DNA from: an uncultured Oscillospiraceae bacterium
GTDB lineage: Bacteria; Bacillota; Clostridia; Oscillospirales; Ruminococcaceae
Length of the DNA stretch: 64,000 nucleotides
Reading direction: 5' to 3'
Assembly (NCBI GenBank): GCA_904384225.1
Contig: CAJFJV010000004.1
Coordinates: 1 to 64,000 of the forward strand
The notes beneath the pieces are model-generated. The model ran no database searches. It worked only from the letters and a program-made list of their open reading frames with translations, and had not been told where the DNA came from. The position numbers were made by a program, and so were the translations under genes. Shown here piece by piece: positions 52,795-64,000 of the stretch (positions are counted from its first letter, which is position 1; every line of letters starts with the position of its first letter).

Positions 52795-53903
52795 GACTGT
52801 TAAGCCTTACTTTAACAGATTACCGTAATATATCCACACTTTCCTTCCATCCGGATGAATGTGTCAATGTCATATGTGGAGAGAATGCGCAGGGAAAGAC
52901 CAATATGGTTGAGGCGATATGGCTTTTAACGGGAAACCCATCCTTCCGCGGTGCAAAAACAGGGGATCTGATTCAATTTCATAAAAAATATGCAAAAATA
53001 GAAGCTGCGTACTTAGACCGAGCTCGAAAACAAGAACTTTCGTATGTCATAGGTACGAAAAAGGAAATTCGCCTAAACGGCGTATTGCTGAAAAACAGCA
53101 ATGAGCTATGCGGCAATTTTTTAGCAGTTGTTTTTTCCCCAACCCATCTTTCTCTCGTAAAAGAGGGCCCTTCTAACAGAAGACGTTTTATCGATATTGC
53201 TATTTCACAATTGAGACCCCAGTATAAAGCTTATCTCATGCGTTATGAAAAATTATTGGAACAGCGAAATGCTTTGTTAAAAAATGCAGCTGTTTATCAG
53301 AATCTTGCGGAAAATATAGCGGTTTGGGATGAGCAAATTGCATCGATCGGGACGATTTTGACGATTTACCGATGCGACTATGTAGATCGGCTGAGAAAAG
53401 CAGCATCAAGAATTTATGAAGGCTTATCCGGCGGCCGTGAAAAACTGTCAATCACATATGCATCTACTGTATTTGAAGATCCTTTTCTTATCAAAACATA
53501 TGACCGTAAATGGGTGTCACAATACCGGGAAAAGCTAACCGCTGCGTTTGATTCTGATTGCAGGCAAGGTTTTACAGAAAATGGGCCGCACCGCGATGAT
53601 TTGGTTTTACAGTTAGATGGAAATTCAGCAAGAATATTCGGCTCACAAGGTCAGCAAAGAAGTTGTGTGATTGCATTAAAGCTTGCAGAAGCGCAAGTTT
53701 TAAAGGCGGCAGCAAAAGAAGAACCAGTTATGCTGTTAGACGATGTAATGAGTGAATTGGATCACAGCAGACAGCAATATATATTAAATAATTTGAATGG
53801 AATGCAGGTTTTTATAACATGCTGCGAACCTTCCCAGCTTGGCGGCTTAAAGCAAGGAAAGGCATTTTGCATGGAAAACGGTTCTATAGACGGATGGAAA
53901 TAG
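52791..53903 (+). CDS. recF: DNA replication and repair protein RecF
   Basis: SMC-like ATPase that loads RecA at gaps. Walker A is [20 protein letters not shown] (near residue 30-50), the signature region is [20 protein letters not shown] and Walker B is [12 protein letters not shown]. Start is GTG, overlapping the yaaA stop, with AAAGGTGA upstream. 370 residues is standard. Confidence 0.96.
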   Translation: MRLLSLTLTDYRNISTLSFHPDECVNVICGENAQGKTNMVEAIWLLTGNPSFRGAKTGDLIQFHKKYAKIEAAYLDRARKQELSYVIGTKKEIRLNGVLLKNSNELCGNFLAVVFSPTHLSLVKEGPSNRRRFIDIAISQLRPQYKAYLMRYEKLLEQRNALLKNAAVYQNLAENIAVWDEQIASIGTILTIYRCDYVDRLRKAASRIYEGLSGGREKLSITYASTVFEDPFLIKTYDRKWVSQYREKLTAAFDSDCRQGFTENGPHRDDLVLQLDGNSARIFGSQGQQRSCVIALKLAEAQVLKAAAKEEPVMLLDDVMSELDHSRQQYILNNLNGMQVFITCCEPSQLGGLKQGKAFCMENGSIDGWK

Positions 53904-53916
53904 AAGGAGAAAAAGT

Positions 53917-56170
<2,254 letters not shown>

Positions 56171-56181
56171 GAGGTGTGCCT

Positions 56182-56907
56182 GTGAACGAATTAAAAGAAA
56201 AAGAAGAGATTTCAGCAAAACCTGAAGAAACAAATCAAGAAAATAGTGAATCTGAACCGATCTTAGAAGAAGAGATAGCAAAGCCAAATGCAGCGGCCAT
56301 TCATGCTGGTGTGACGGGAGAACAATACGATATGGAACCGGCGACACCGGAGCAGGATGCCGATGTTTTTGAGGGCGAGGACGCAATTCGTATTGCATAT
56401 TCCTTTACTGGTGAAGAAATTAAGGAAGGGCTTCAAGTATTTCAGCGGGAAACGATGTTTAAAAAGAATATGATCTATACGTTGATATTGGCAGCCTTTT
56501 TTGGTGTTTATTCCTTCAGTGCATTTCAGAATGAACCGAATGCTTTGACAATTTTTATTTGCATTATGTGTATTTCGGTTATTGGATTTATTTGGTATAT
56601 GCCGTGGAACCATCGCCGCTTGACAGCGCGCGCTATCGATCAGTCGCAAGACCCGCTATCCTTTGTAATGCTGATTTATCCCAACGGAATCCGGATCAAC
56701 GAAGAAAAAGGCTCGTGTTCCATGAAATTTGGAAAAGAAATCAGCAAAATAGCAGAAACAGCAAAAGCGTTTCTTTTTTTCTCGGGAAAAGAGCGGTTAT
56801 TTGTATTGCCGAAGCGTTTTGTGGAGGAAGAAGAAACGGTGCGTGACCGGTTGAAAAATGGAATAGGCGAAAAATATATAGTGCGGATTAAAGCAGACAA
56901 GAAATGA
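56182..56907 (+). CDS. YcxB-like membrane protein between gyrB and gyrA
   Basis: A 241-residue protein with an acidic N-terminal region (about residues 1-75, rich in Glu), two transmembrane helices (NMIYTLILAAFFGVYSFSAF; ALTIFICIMCISVIGFIWYM) and a C-terminal YcxB-type domain with YPNGIRI and LFVLPKRFVEEEETVRDRL. Function unknown. GTG 56182 is five bases after AAGAGGTG. Its position between the two gyrase genes, with about 11 bp to gyrB, implies co-transcription. Confidence 0.8.
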   Translation: MNELKEKEEISAKPEETNQENSESEPILEEEIAKPNAAAIHAGVTGEQYDMEPATPEQDADVFEGEDAIRIAYSFTGEEIKEGLQVFQRETMFKKNMIYTLILAAFFGVYSFSAFQNEPNALTIFICIMCISVIGFIWYMPWNHRRLTARAIDQSQDPLSFVMLIYPNGIRINEEKGSCSMKFGKEISKIAETAKAFLFFSGKERLFVLPKRFVEEEETVRDRLKNGIGEKYIVRIKADKK

Positions 56908-56981
56908 TTTCGGTGTGTCTGCAAAAGCGGCCCTCCTGTTTTAAAAAGAGCAGGATTATCAAAAAATGAGGTGAAATACGT

Positions 56982-59528
56982 TTGGAAATAAAAGAAGAAG
57001 GCAGGCTGATTCTGCGCGATATCGAAAAAGAGATGCGGAAATCATTTATTGAGTATTCCATGTCTGTTATTGTGTCACGCGCCCTGCCGGATGTTCGTGA
57101 TGGACTGAAACCGGTACATAGAAGAATTCTTTATACAATGTATGAAAACGGCTTGACCCCCGATAAAGCGTATCGCAAGTGCGCCGATACGGTCGGTTCC
57201 GTTTTGGGACGTTACCATCCGCATGGCGATGCGTCGGTTTATGATGCGCTGGTACGTCTGGCACAGGATTTCTCCCTTCGTTATCCTTTGGTAGACGGCC
57301 ATGGCAATTTTGGTTCCGTTGACGGTGATCCGGCTGCTGCATACCGTTATACAGAAGCGCGTATGAGTAAAATATCTCTCGATATGCTTACAGATATTGA
57401 GAAGGATACTGTCGATTTTACATCAAACTATGATGATCGACTGAAAGAACCGGCTGTCCTCCCTTCCAGATTTCCAAATCTGTTGGTGAATGGTTCTACC
57501 GGTATTGCCGTCGGTATGGCGACCAATATCCCGCCGCATAATCTTCGGGAAGTGATCAATGGAATAGAATTGCTGATAGATAATCCGGATGCCTCTCTGC
57601 CGGAATTGATGGAATGCATCAAAGGGCCCGACTTCCCTACCGCTGGTATCATCATGGGCCTGTCCGGTATACGGGCTGCTTATGCAACGGGCCGCGGGAA
57701 AATTATCCTTCGGGCACGTGCAGAGATACAGGAAATGAAAAATAGCCGGTTCCGTATCGTGGTAACGGAACTTCCGTATATGGTTAACAAGGCACGCCTG
57801 ATAGAGAGTATTGCCGATCATGTAAAAAATAAAAGGATTGAAGGGATTTCTGACCTGCGCGATGAATCTGACCGGAATGGCATGCATTTTGTCATTGAAT
57901 TAAAGAGGGACGCCAATCCGCAGGTAGTATTAAACCGTTTGTACAGCTATACACAGATGCAGGAAACAGTCGGCGTCATTATGCTTGCACTGGTGGACGG
58001 ACAGCCCAAAATCCTGACGTTGAAAGAATGTCTTTCACAGTATATTCATTTCCAGTCACAGGTTATCCGCCGAAGGACAGAATTTGATTTAAAAAAAGCG
58101 AAAGAGCGCGAACATATACTGGAAGGATTGAAGATTGCTTTAGATTTTATTGACGAAGTGATCTCCATTATCCGTGCTTCTAAAGACCAGCCTAATGCAA
58201 AATTAAATTTGATGGAGCGTTTTGGCCTTTCTGAAGCGCAGGCAACTGCTATTGTACAGATGCAGCTTGGCCGTCTTTCTGGTTTAGAGCGTCAAAAAAT
58301 TGAAGATGAACTTTCTAATCTCCGTGCCCGGATTAAAGAACTTACGGATATTCTTTCCGATGAGCGGCTGGTTATGGAGATACTAAAAAAAGAGATTACT
58401 GAAATCCGCGATAAATATGGGGATGACCGGCGGACTGAAATCCAACAAGTAAGCGGAGAAGTCGATATTGAAGACTTGATACCGGAAGAGGAGTGTGTCG
58501 TCACCCTTACGCATTTTGGTTATATCAAGCGTCAGCCAGTGGATACGTATAAATTACAAAAGCGCGGCGGGCGCGGCGTAGCGGGAATGAAACACCGCGA
58601 AGAGGATTTTGTCGAGGAGCTCTTTATTTCTTCTACGCATGAAAATGTTTTGTTTATCACAAACAAAGGCCGGATGTATAAGCTGAAATGCTATGAAATT
58701 CCGGAAGGTGGAAGAACTGCACGCGGTGCAAATATTGTAAATTTGCTGCCATTAGAAGGTGACGAAAAAATTGCATACATGATAAAAGTACGCGAATTTG
58801 ATGAAGATCATTTTCTGGTTATGGCTACGCGTGACGGCTATATCAAACGCACATCGCTGGAAGCCTACCGCAATGTGAGAAAAAACGGCCTGATTGCCAT
58901 TACGCTGAATGAAGGGGATGAACTTGCATCAGCACGTTTGACCGATGGTGTAAGCGAACTTCTATTGGCAACGGAAAACGGAATGTGCATACGTTTTGAT
59001 GAACAGCAGGTACGGCCAATGTCCCGTACGGCACGCGGTGTGCGCGGAATAAAGCTGCGGAATGGCGACCGAGTTATTAGTATGGCCCGCATCAGGAAAG
59101 GTGCATATGTAATGACCGTAACAGAACTTGGGCAAGGGCGGCGGACGGAAATAGCAGAGTATCGTCCACAGGCACGCGGCGGTTTTGGCAAAATCAATTA
59201 TAAGCAGATTGAAAAGCACGGAAAGGTTGCCGGCGTACGTGTTGTAGATGAAGACGAAGATTTGATCTTGATTGCGGATGACGGTATCATAATCCGTATT
59301 CGTGTAAGCGATGTCAATGTGATGTCCCGGTATGCATCCGGTGTCCGCGTTATGCGTCTTTCTGAAGGGAGTAAAGTTGTCACTTTTGCACGTGCGGAGC
59401 ATGATGAAGAGGAAGAAACAGAAAAAGTAGAACAGTCTACAGAAGAAGAAGCAGATGCAGATGCATCTGAAGTAGAGCGTCTTGAAAAAGAACTTGCAGC
59501 CGAAGACGCTGATGCAGACGCAGAATAA
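56982..59528 (+). CDS. gyrA: DNA gyrase subunit A
   Basis: Breakage-reunion subunit. [20 protein letters not shown] and [20 protein letters not shown] are the quinolone-region motifs (Ser-equivalent position is Ala in GDASVYDA), with the catalytic Tyr in [13 protein letters not shown]. The C-terminal pinwheel has the GyrA box-like [13 protein letters not shown] long acidic tail (after about residue 808, mostly Glu/Asp/Ala) ends the 848-residue chain. Start is TTG, eight bases after AGGTG. Confidence 0.97.
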   Translation: MEIKEEGRLILRDIEKEMRKSFIEYSMSVIVSRALPDVRDGLKPVHRRILYTMYENGLTPDKAYRKCADTVGSVLGRYHPHGDASVYDALVRLAQDFSLRYPLVDGHGNFGSVDGDPAAAYRYTEARMSKISLDMLTDIEKDTVDFTSNYDDRLKEPAVLPSRFPNLLVNGSTGIAVGMATNIPPHNLREVINGIELLIDNPDASLPELMECIKGPDFPTAGIIMGLSGIRAAYATGRGKIILRARAEIQEMKNSRFRIVVTELPYMVNKARLIESIADHVKNKRIEGISDLRDESDRNGMHFVIELKRDANPQVVLNRLYSYTQMQETVGVIMLALVDGQPKILTLKECLSQYIHFQSQVIRRRTEFDLKKAKEREHILEGLKIALDFIDEVISIIRASKDQPNAKLNLMERFGLSEAQATAIVQMQLGRLSGLERQKIEDELSNLRARIKELTDILSDERLVMEILKKEITEIRDKYGDDRRTEIQQVSGEVDIEDLIPEEECVVTLTHFGYIKRQPVDTYKLQKRGGRGVAGMKHREEDFVEELFISSTHENVLFITNKGRMYKLKCYEIPEGGRTARGANIVNLLPLEGDEKIAYMIKVREFDEDHFLVMATRDGYIKRTSLEAYRNVRKNGLIAITLNEGDELASARLTDGVSELLLATENGMCIRFDEQQVRPMSRTARGVRGIKLRNGDRVISMARIRKGAYVMTVTELGQGRRTEIAEYRPQARGGFGKINYKQIEKHGKVAGVRVVDEDEDLILIADDGIIIRIRVSDVNVMSRYASGVRVMRLSEGSKVVTFARAEHDEEEETEKVEQSTEEEADADASEVERLEKELAAEDADADAE

Positions 59529-59599
59529 GTAAGGAGCATATCGTTGGTAAAATTAAGAATCCTTCTGTAAATATAAGCTTTTTACAGGAGGATGAAGGA

Positions 59600-60019
59600 A
59601 TGTATAGTATTCAAATAAAAGATATTGTTTCACGAGGGAAAGAAGGCTTGTTTTCCCTATATCGTTCGGTTGGATGGATAAACTATTGCAATACTCCACA
59701 TATGCTGGAAAAAGCCTATGAGAATTCTTTATGCGCCCTTGGCGCCTACAGTGGAAATAGGCTAATCGGTGTGATACGGGCGGTTGGGGATGGATACTCC
59801 ATTTTATATATTCAGGATCTCATCGTATCACCTTCTTTTCAAAGGATGGGGATCGGCAGTTTACTGTTAAAAAAACTGATAGAAAGGTTTCCCGATGTAT
59901 ATCAGACGGTGCTGTTGACCGATCATCAACCAGATACGATCCGCTTTTATCAAACAAATGGTTTTTCTATAGCAGATCAGGTGGGTTGCACCGGTATGCT
60001 TCGTATAAAGAATAAATAA
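59600..60019 (+). CDS. GNAT-family N-acetyltransferase
   Basis: A 139-residue acetyltransferase. It contains IGVIRAVGDGYSILYIQDLI, the acetyl-CoA loop VSPSFQRMGIGSLLLKKLIE near residue 77 and TIRFYQTNGF near 115. Substrate unknown. ACAGGAGG lies nine bases before the ATG. Confidence 0.88.
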   Translation: MYSIQIKDIVSRGKEGLFSLYRSVGWINYCNTPHMLEKAYENSLCALGAYSGNRLIGVIRAVGDGYSILYIQDLIVSPSFQRMGIGSLLLKKLIERFPDVYQTVLLTDHQPDTIRFYQTNGFSIADQVGCTGMLRIKNK

Positions 60020-60027
60020 CAGAAAAG

Positions 60028-60070
60028 TTGCCCCGGAATGTGCTATCCGCACACTCCGGGGCGACTTATT
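60028..60070. terminator. Intrinsic terminator
   Basis: Long stem (GCCCCGGA-x-TGTGC with its complement) around a TATCC loop, then TTATTTT. It follows the GNAT gene. Confidence 0.85.
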
Positions 60071-60134
60071 TTACATCAAAAGGAATTTTATATTATTTGA
60101 GCGGTCTAAAAGAATGCATTGTTTTATCTTTAAA

Positions 60135-61316
60135 TCAGAACCGGTCAGGTGAATACGGGTTATAGGGATGCTTGCCAGAACAGAGAGCAGTAATCAGGGG
60201 GGCCGACAAAAGTGCTGTTGTCAATTCATCCGGCGAAGAAGGCAGAGAGATAAGCAGCCTACCCGCTTGCCCACTTTCCAAAATAGGGCCGATTGTAGGC
60301 AAGCCGTCTTTTGTTGCATGATAGAGCTGACTGGCTCGTCTATCTGGAAAAACCGGCCTTGTCCCGCAGAGCATCTCATGGCAGCGCGATTCAAGCAATT
60401 CAAAACGGTGTGTCTGACGCGGTGATTTGGAGAACAGTGCATTTTCCGTACAAAAAGCTATAACACGATCGTCTTCTGACGTACAAAAATGAAACGGATG
60501 ATTTAGAAAAAAAACAGATGCTTTCGATCCATAGCCGGAGAAGTCGGAACAAGGTGTAGATGCAGATGCGTAAAAACGCCGCCTAATGCGGGAGTCATTT
60601 TCAAGATCTACAAGGAAAGGCTGCGTCAATATAAGAAATTTTGCCGATATATACCGGCCGGTTGATGTTTCAATGCGATAGCGCCCTTTTTCCTGATGGA
60701 TATCCTGAATTTCTGTCTGTTCGTAAATGCGGGCGCCGTTTTGTTTGGCACAGGCAGCATAGTGCTGACTCATACGGACAGGATCAACTGCGGTAGAGCC
60801 ATTGGGGAGAAAGACGGCGCGCTGCGCGGAAAAGGAATATTTTTCCCGAAGGATATCGGAATCCAGCAAAACGGTTTTTAGCCCATTATGCTTTCTCAGC
60901 CTGTATTCTTCTTCAATAATACGGTCATCTTTGTCGTCATCTGAACAAATCAGGATATCACGTCTGGCAAATGGTATCCCGTTTTCCGACGCCTCTTTTT
61001 CCAATTGATCCGCCGCAAGAGCAAAATCCCGAAAAGCGGCAATCGCGGTTTCCATATTTGTCTTTTTGGATAAAATACCAAGCCTCAAAAAACCGGATAA
61101 AAATGTAGCAGGAATGGCACAGGCACTTTCATTCCCTATTGGCTGTGCGGAGAGGAGAACGGTATCAATACCGTTTTTGGAAAGAGAAGCAGCAATAGCA
61201 CATCCGGTTATTGTACCGCCGACAACCACCGCTTCACAGTGGCAGGAAGAAGACAGCCACGGATACTGTGCGGGCGGTTCTTTTTCGCACAGTGGGCTTA
61301 AGCTGTTGTTTAACAA
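60135..61316 (-). CDS. DAO-family FAD-dependent oxidoreductase
   Basis: A 393-residue D-amino acid/glycine oxidase-type flavoprotein. The FAD loop is AVVVGGTITGCAIAASLSKN near residue 30, DTVLLSA marks the end of the second strand, and the C-terminus KDGLPTIGPILESG with NPYSPDRF matches FAD oxidoreductases that carry a Rieske domain in other bacteria; no Rieske part is present. The usual C-terminal glycine-rich segment is degraded (LLISLPSSPDELTTA). The start is TTG with AGGAGG at seven bases. Oriented against the neighbouring genes. Substrate unknown. Confidence 0.8.
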   Translation of the reverse strand: MLNNSLSPLCEKEPPAQYPWLSSSCHCEAVVVGGTITGCAIAASLSKNGIDTVLLSAQPIGNESACAIPATFLSGFLRLGILSKKTNMETAIAAFRDFALAADQLEKEASENGIPFARRDILICSDDDKDDRIIEEEYRLRKHNGLKTVLLDSDILREKYSFSAQRAVFLPNGSTAVDPVRMSQHYAACAKQNGARIYEQTEIQDIHQEKGRYRIETSTGRYISAKFLILTQPFLVDLENDSRIRRRFYASASTPCSDFSGYGSKASVFFLNHPFHFCTSEDDRVIAFCTENALFSKSPRQTHRFELLESRCHEMLCGTRPVFPDRRASQLYHATKDGLPTIGPILESGQAGRLLISLPSSPDELTTALLSAPLITALCSGKHPYNPYSPDRF

Positions 61317-61485
61317 GAAAGCGCCTCCTCTTGTATTTATGGAGATTATTGTGTTTTAAATATATCTTTGGCCGGGCATATGCTTTTTATTCATTACACA
61401 AAGAAAGGAAAAACAGCTTGCAAAATAATTTAGAATATGTTTAGATAAAGAAACAACATGCAAAGAAAACCGGAGGGATTGTGTG

Positions 61486-63771
61486 ATGGCATATATCAGA
61501 AATCGAACGGAATTGTTAACGGGGTGTCAGGAAAGCAAAGAATGGTCCCCTGAAATTGATCTGCAATATGATTTTGTTATCGTTTACGGTATAGATGATC
61601 AAATGCCGGAAAGAATACAAAAATTTCGGGAAAAAGGCTACATTGTACATGTTATGACGGGGTGCGCATGGGGAGAATATCAAGATTATTTGAATGGAAA
61701 GTGGGATGGCCGTACACATTGGGATGAAAGTCAGACTGATCGGGAAGGAAATCCAATTTTACATGGAATAGAGGTACCGTATCTTGTACCTAGCGTCTCT
61801 TTTTCAAATTACCTTTCAAAGCGGCTCGAAGCTGCAATAGACGCAGGAGCAGAAGCAATCCATTTAGAAGAACCGGAATTTTGGGATAATGGCGGATATT
61901 CAGAGGCTTTTAAACAGGAGTACCGCCTATTCTATGGAGAAGAATGGATAGCCCCACATACTTCTTTGGAAGCGCGATATCGTTCTTCCCGCTTAAAAGT
62001 TTGGCTTTATCGCAGATTGATTAGCCGTGTAAGTGAATCTGTTAAGGAATACGGAATGAAACAGTATGGAAAGCGGATTGCTTTTTATGTGCCAACACAC
62101 AGCCTGATTAATTATACACAATGGAAAATTTTAAGTCCGGAGGCGACGCTTCTTGACATACCTACTGTTGATGGCTATATCGCACAGATTTGGACCGGTA
62201 CCAGCCGTACAGCAAATGTATATGCCGGAAAATATGAGGAACGGACATTCGAAACGGCGTTTTTGGAGTATGGGGTTATGCAGGAACTTGTCCGTACAAC
62301 GGGAAGAAAAATGTGGTTTTTACATGATCCAGTTGAGGATTTTCCTGAATATACATGGGAGGATTTTCGCAGCAACTACTTAAAAACAGTTGCAGCCTCC
62401 TTAATGCATCCAGAGGTTTATACATATGAGGTTTGTCCATGGCCGACACGTGTCTTTCATGGGATTTATCCAAAAAAAATGGAGCTGAAAAGCGGAATGG
62501 CTCCCGGAGAAGAGATGGAAGGAGCCAAAAGGATTCCCCAAAGCTACGCTTCCCTTTTATCTGCCATAACACAGCTTTTAGGCGACATGGAGCAGAAGGA
62601 AAATAAATTTATCGGCACTTTTCCGAAAACAGGGATTTTTATTTCAGACAGTGCATTGTATCAACGCACTTTTCCAGATGAATTTTCTTCTTCAAAGGAA
62701 GGTGTTGAAGAACTCAATAGTAAACTGCTTTCTCTTCTTCCTAAATCAGAGGAACAGGAAATACAAGCGGAAAAAAGCCGTACGCTTATGAGAGAAATCG
62801 GATGCAATAAAGCACGGTTTTACGATTATATTGCATCTGCGGCATTTCCACAATTTTTTGGTTTAGCTATGCCGCTGATCAAGTGCGGCGTACCGGCACG
62901 CCCAGTACAATTGGAAAACATCAAAAAAGATCCAGATTATTTAAACATGTATCAGCTGCTGATATTAAGTTATGAATATATGAAGCCGAATTCACCTGAT
63001 TTTCATTTTGCTTTGTCCGAATGGGTACAAAACGGCGGCGCACTTTTATACGTAGGAGACGGATCGGATCCATATCACGGCGTCCCGTCTTGGTGGAATA
63101 CAGGAAAGAAAAAAGACAAGACACCAGCAGAGCACTTATTTCGCAGTATGGGGCTCCCCTATTCGCCTTGTGATGGAATTTATCCTTATGGAAAGGGATA
63201 TATTGCGGTATATTCCGTCTCTCCTGCCAGCATTACGCTCAGTGAAAAAGCCGCTCAGCAGTATAGAGATAGAGTGCACCAGCTTGCTGCAACAGCTGGA
63301 TATCCTTTTGCGGATCAAAACTTCTTCTGCATGCATCGCGGCCCTTACCGTATAGTAAATGTAATGAAAGAAAGCGTATCCGAAGCGCCGCTTTCTTTAA
63401 AAGGCCTTTATTGCGACCTGCTTACAACAGATTTTTCGATTGTGACCGAAAAAACGTTGTTTCCCGGAGAAAACAGCATTTTATTTGATTTTTCAGAAAT
63501 AGAAAAGGAAAAATCAAAAATTATCGGGACATCTGCGCGCATTTTTTCTTTTTCTTGTACGGAGAGAGAAGCCTCCCTTACAGCAAAAGCGGCGGGCGGC
63601 ATTACAGCAAAGATCCGTATACGGCTTCCCTTTCCCGTACAGAACGTTAAAGCAACAGATGATAAAGATCAAAATGTGGATGTTTGCTGTAAATGGGATA
63701 CGCAAAGCCGCAGCGCATTGCTGTCTTATAAAAGCAAAAACCAAATAGTCAAAATACGCATTTTATCTTAA
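61486..63771 (+). CDS. Large protein of unknown function, glycoside-hydrolase-like
   Basis: A 761-residue cytoplasmic protein that I cannot assign to a named family. The N-terminal half looks like a TIM-barrel hydrolase: YDFVIVYGIDDQ, IVHVMTGCAWGEYQDYLNG, AGAEAIHLEEPEFWDNGGY (two acidic residues that could be catalytic), FYVPTHSLINY and MHPEVYTYEVCPWPTRVF. The middle part (LLILSYEYMKPNSPDFHFAL, GGALLYVGDGSDPYHGVPSW) recalls the GATase-like domain found in some beta-galactosidases, and the C-terminus is beta-rich. ATG 61486 is eight bases after GGAGGG. A carbohydrate function is inferred. Confidence 0.6.
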   Translation: MAYIRNRTELLTGCQESKEWSPEIDLQYDFVIVYGIDDQMPERIQKFREKGYIVHVMTGCAWGEYQDYLNGKWDGRTHWDESQTDREGNPILHGIEVPYLVPSVSFSNYLSKRLEAAIDAGAEAIHLEEPEFWDNGGYSEAFKQEYRLFYGEEWIAPHTSLEARYRSSRLKVWLYRRLISRVSESVKEYGMKQYGKRIAFYVPTHSLINYTQWKILSPEATLLDIPTVDGYIAQIWTGTSRTANVYAGKYEERTFETAFLEYGVMQELVRTTGRKMWFLHDPVEDFPEYTWEDFRSNYLKTVAASLMHPEVYTYEVCPWPTRVFHGIYPKKMELKSGMAPGEEMEGAKRIPQSYASLLSAITQLLGDMEQKENKFIGTFPKTGIFISDSALYQRTFPDEFSSSKEGVEELNSKLLSLLPKSEEQEIQAEKSRTLMREIGCNKARFYDYIASAAFPQFFGLAMPLIKCGVPARPVQLENIKKDPDYLNMYQLLILSYEYMKPNSPDFHFALSEWVQNGGALLYVGDGSDPYHGVPSWWNTGKKKDKTPAEHLFRSMGLPYSPCDGIYPYGKGYIAVYSVSPASITLSEKAAQQYRDRVHQLAATAGYPFADQNFFCMHRGPYRIVNVMKESVSEAPLSLKGLYCDLLTTDFSIVTEKTLFPGENSILFDFSEIEKEKSKIIGTSARIFSFSCTEREASLTAKAAGGITAKIRIRLPFPVQNVKATDDKDQNVDVCCKWDTQSRSALLSYKSKNQIVKIRILS

Positions 63772-63955
63772 AGAAATTCAGGAAGAATTTAAGTGTTTTA
63801 TTGGAACATCAATTTTTCAAATATAAAAGAATATTGCTGTGGAAAAGCAAATTTTTTATAGGCAAAGAGAAAATTTCTTCTTGACAAAGATAAGGAGAAG
63901 GAATACGCTTAATCAAAAAGAGAACCGAATTTATAAACAAGGGAGGGCAGATTGT
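63772..63955. other. Intergenic region, AT-rich
   Basis: No clear terminator was found between the unknown gene and the next start. Confidence 0.4.
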
Positions 63956-64000
63956 GTGGAATACTATTCAGAGCCTGCAAAAAAGATTCCGATTTATGGA
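63956..64000 (+). CDS. 5' end of a gene, probably a FAD-dependent oxidoreductase (partial)
   Basis: GTG 63956 follows GGGAGGG by eight bases and opens MEYYSEPAKKIPIYG before the window ends. The basic-Ile-Pro-x-Tyr-Gly ending resembles the leader of FAD-dependent oxidoreductases in which the dinucleotide motif begins a few residues later. Only 15 codons are visible, so this is tentative. Confidence 0.45.
   Translation, partial: MEYYSEPAKKIPIYG

Overview
This window holds the replication origin and flanking core genes of a low-to-moderate GC Gram-positive anaerobe, most likely a member of the class Clostridia. The evidence is the gene order rpmH-dnaA-dnaN-yaaA-recF-remB-gyrB-gyrA, a noc-parA-parB block with parS sites, a BofA/YaaL pair typical of spore-forming lineages, TTG/GTG starts behind strong GGAGG sites, and oxygen-sensitive Hdr/Flx redox genes. 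I cannot name genus or species. Genes left of about 51.3 kb run mostly on the minus strand and genes to the right mostly on the plus strand, as expected if replication starts between dnaA and dnaN.

Layout. 0-2.1 kb: thiE and a MATE exporter (minus). 2.8-4.2 kb: a SanA-like protein and a DUF1287 protein. 4.5-10.3 kb: a plus-strand peptidoglycan-sugar salvage cluster (murQ, a MurK-like kinase, a double GNAT acetyltransferase, a PIG-L-type protein, a YbbE-like serine hydrolase and a NamZ-type exo-muramidase). 10.6-12.1 kb: a polyphosphate:AMP phosphotransferase. 12.3 kb: tRNA-Gln(CTG) with consensus promoter and terminator.

12.6-25.1 kb is the most interesting region. It is one long minus-strand gene set: malate dehydrogenase, fumarase, HdrB-HdrC-HdrA, FlxD-FlxC-FlxB-FlxA, an iron-sulfur subunit and a flavoprotein of the fumarate reductase type, a small membrane protein, the NADH/NAD sensor Rex, and a NuoE-like [2Fe-2S] protein. 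The gene set encodes the reductive branch oxaloacetate-malate-fumarate-succinate next to an NADH-oxidising, flavin-bifurcating heterodisulfide-reductase-like complex. A Rex-like palindrome overlaps the -10 of the promoter before the first gene. My hypothesis is a soluble fumarate reductase driven by NADH through Hdr-Flx, possibly with reduction of ferredoxin.

25.4-39 kb is mixed: a LysR regulator, an esterase, a GH3 beta-glycosidase, a MarR regulator, a HEAT-repeat protein, HflX, BofA, YaaL, small proteins, a frameshifted membrane gene, a FAD protein and serS. 39-49 kb is the conserved left flank of the origin (parB, parA, noc, rsmG, mnmG, mnmE, jag, yidC, yidD, rnpA, rpmH). 49-59.5 kb is dnaA, oriC (DnaA boxes, a GC-rich spacer, DnaA-trios and an AT-rich stretch), dnaN, yaaA, recF, remB, gyrB, a YcxB-like membrane protein and gyrA. 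59.6-64 kb is accessory: a GNAT protein, a DAO-type FAD oxidoreductase, a 761-residue protein of unknown function and the first codons of a further gene, probably a FAD oxidoreductase, cut by the window edge.
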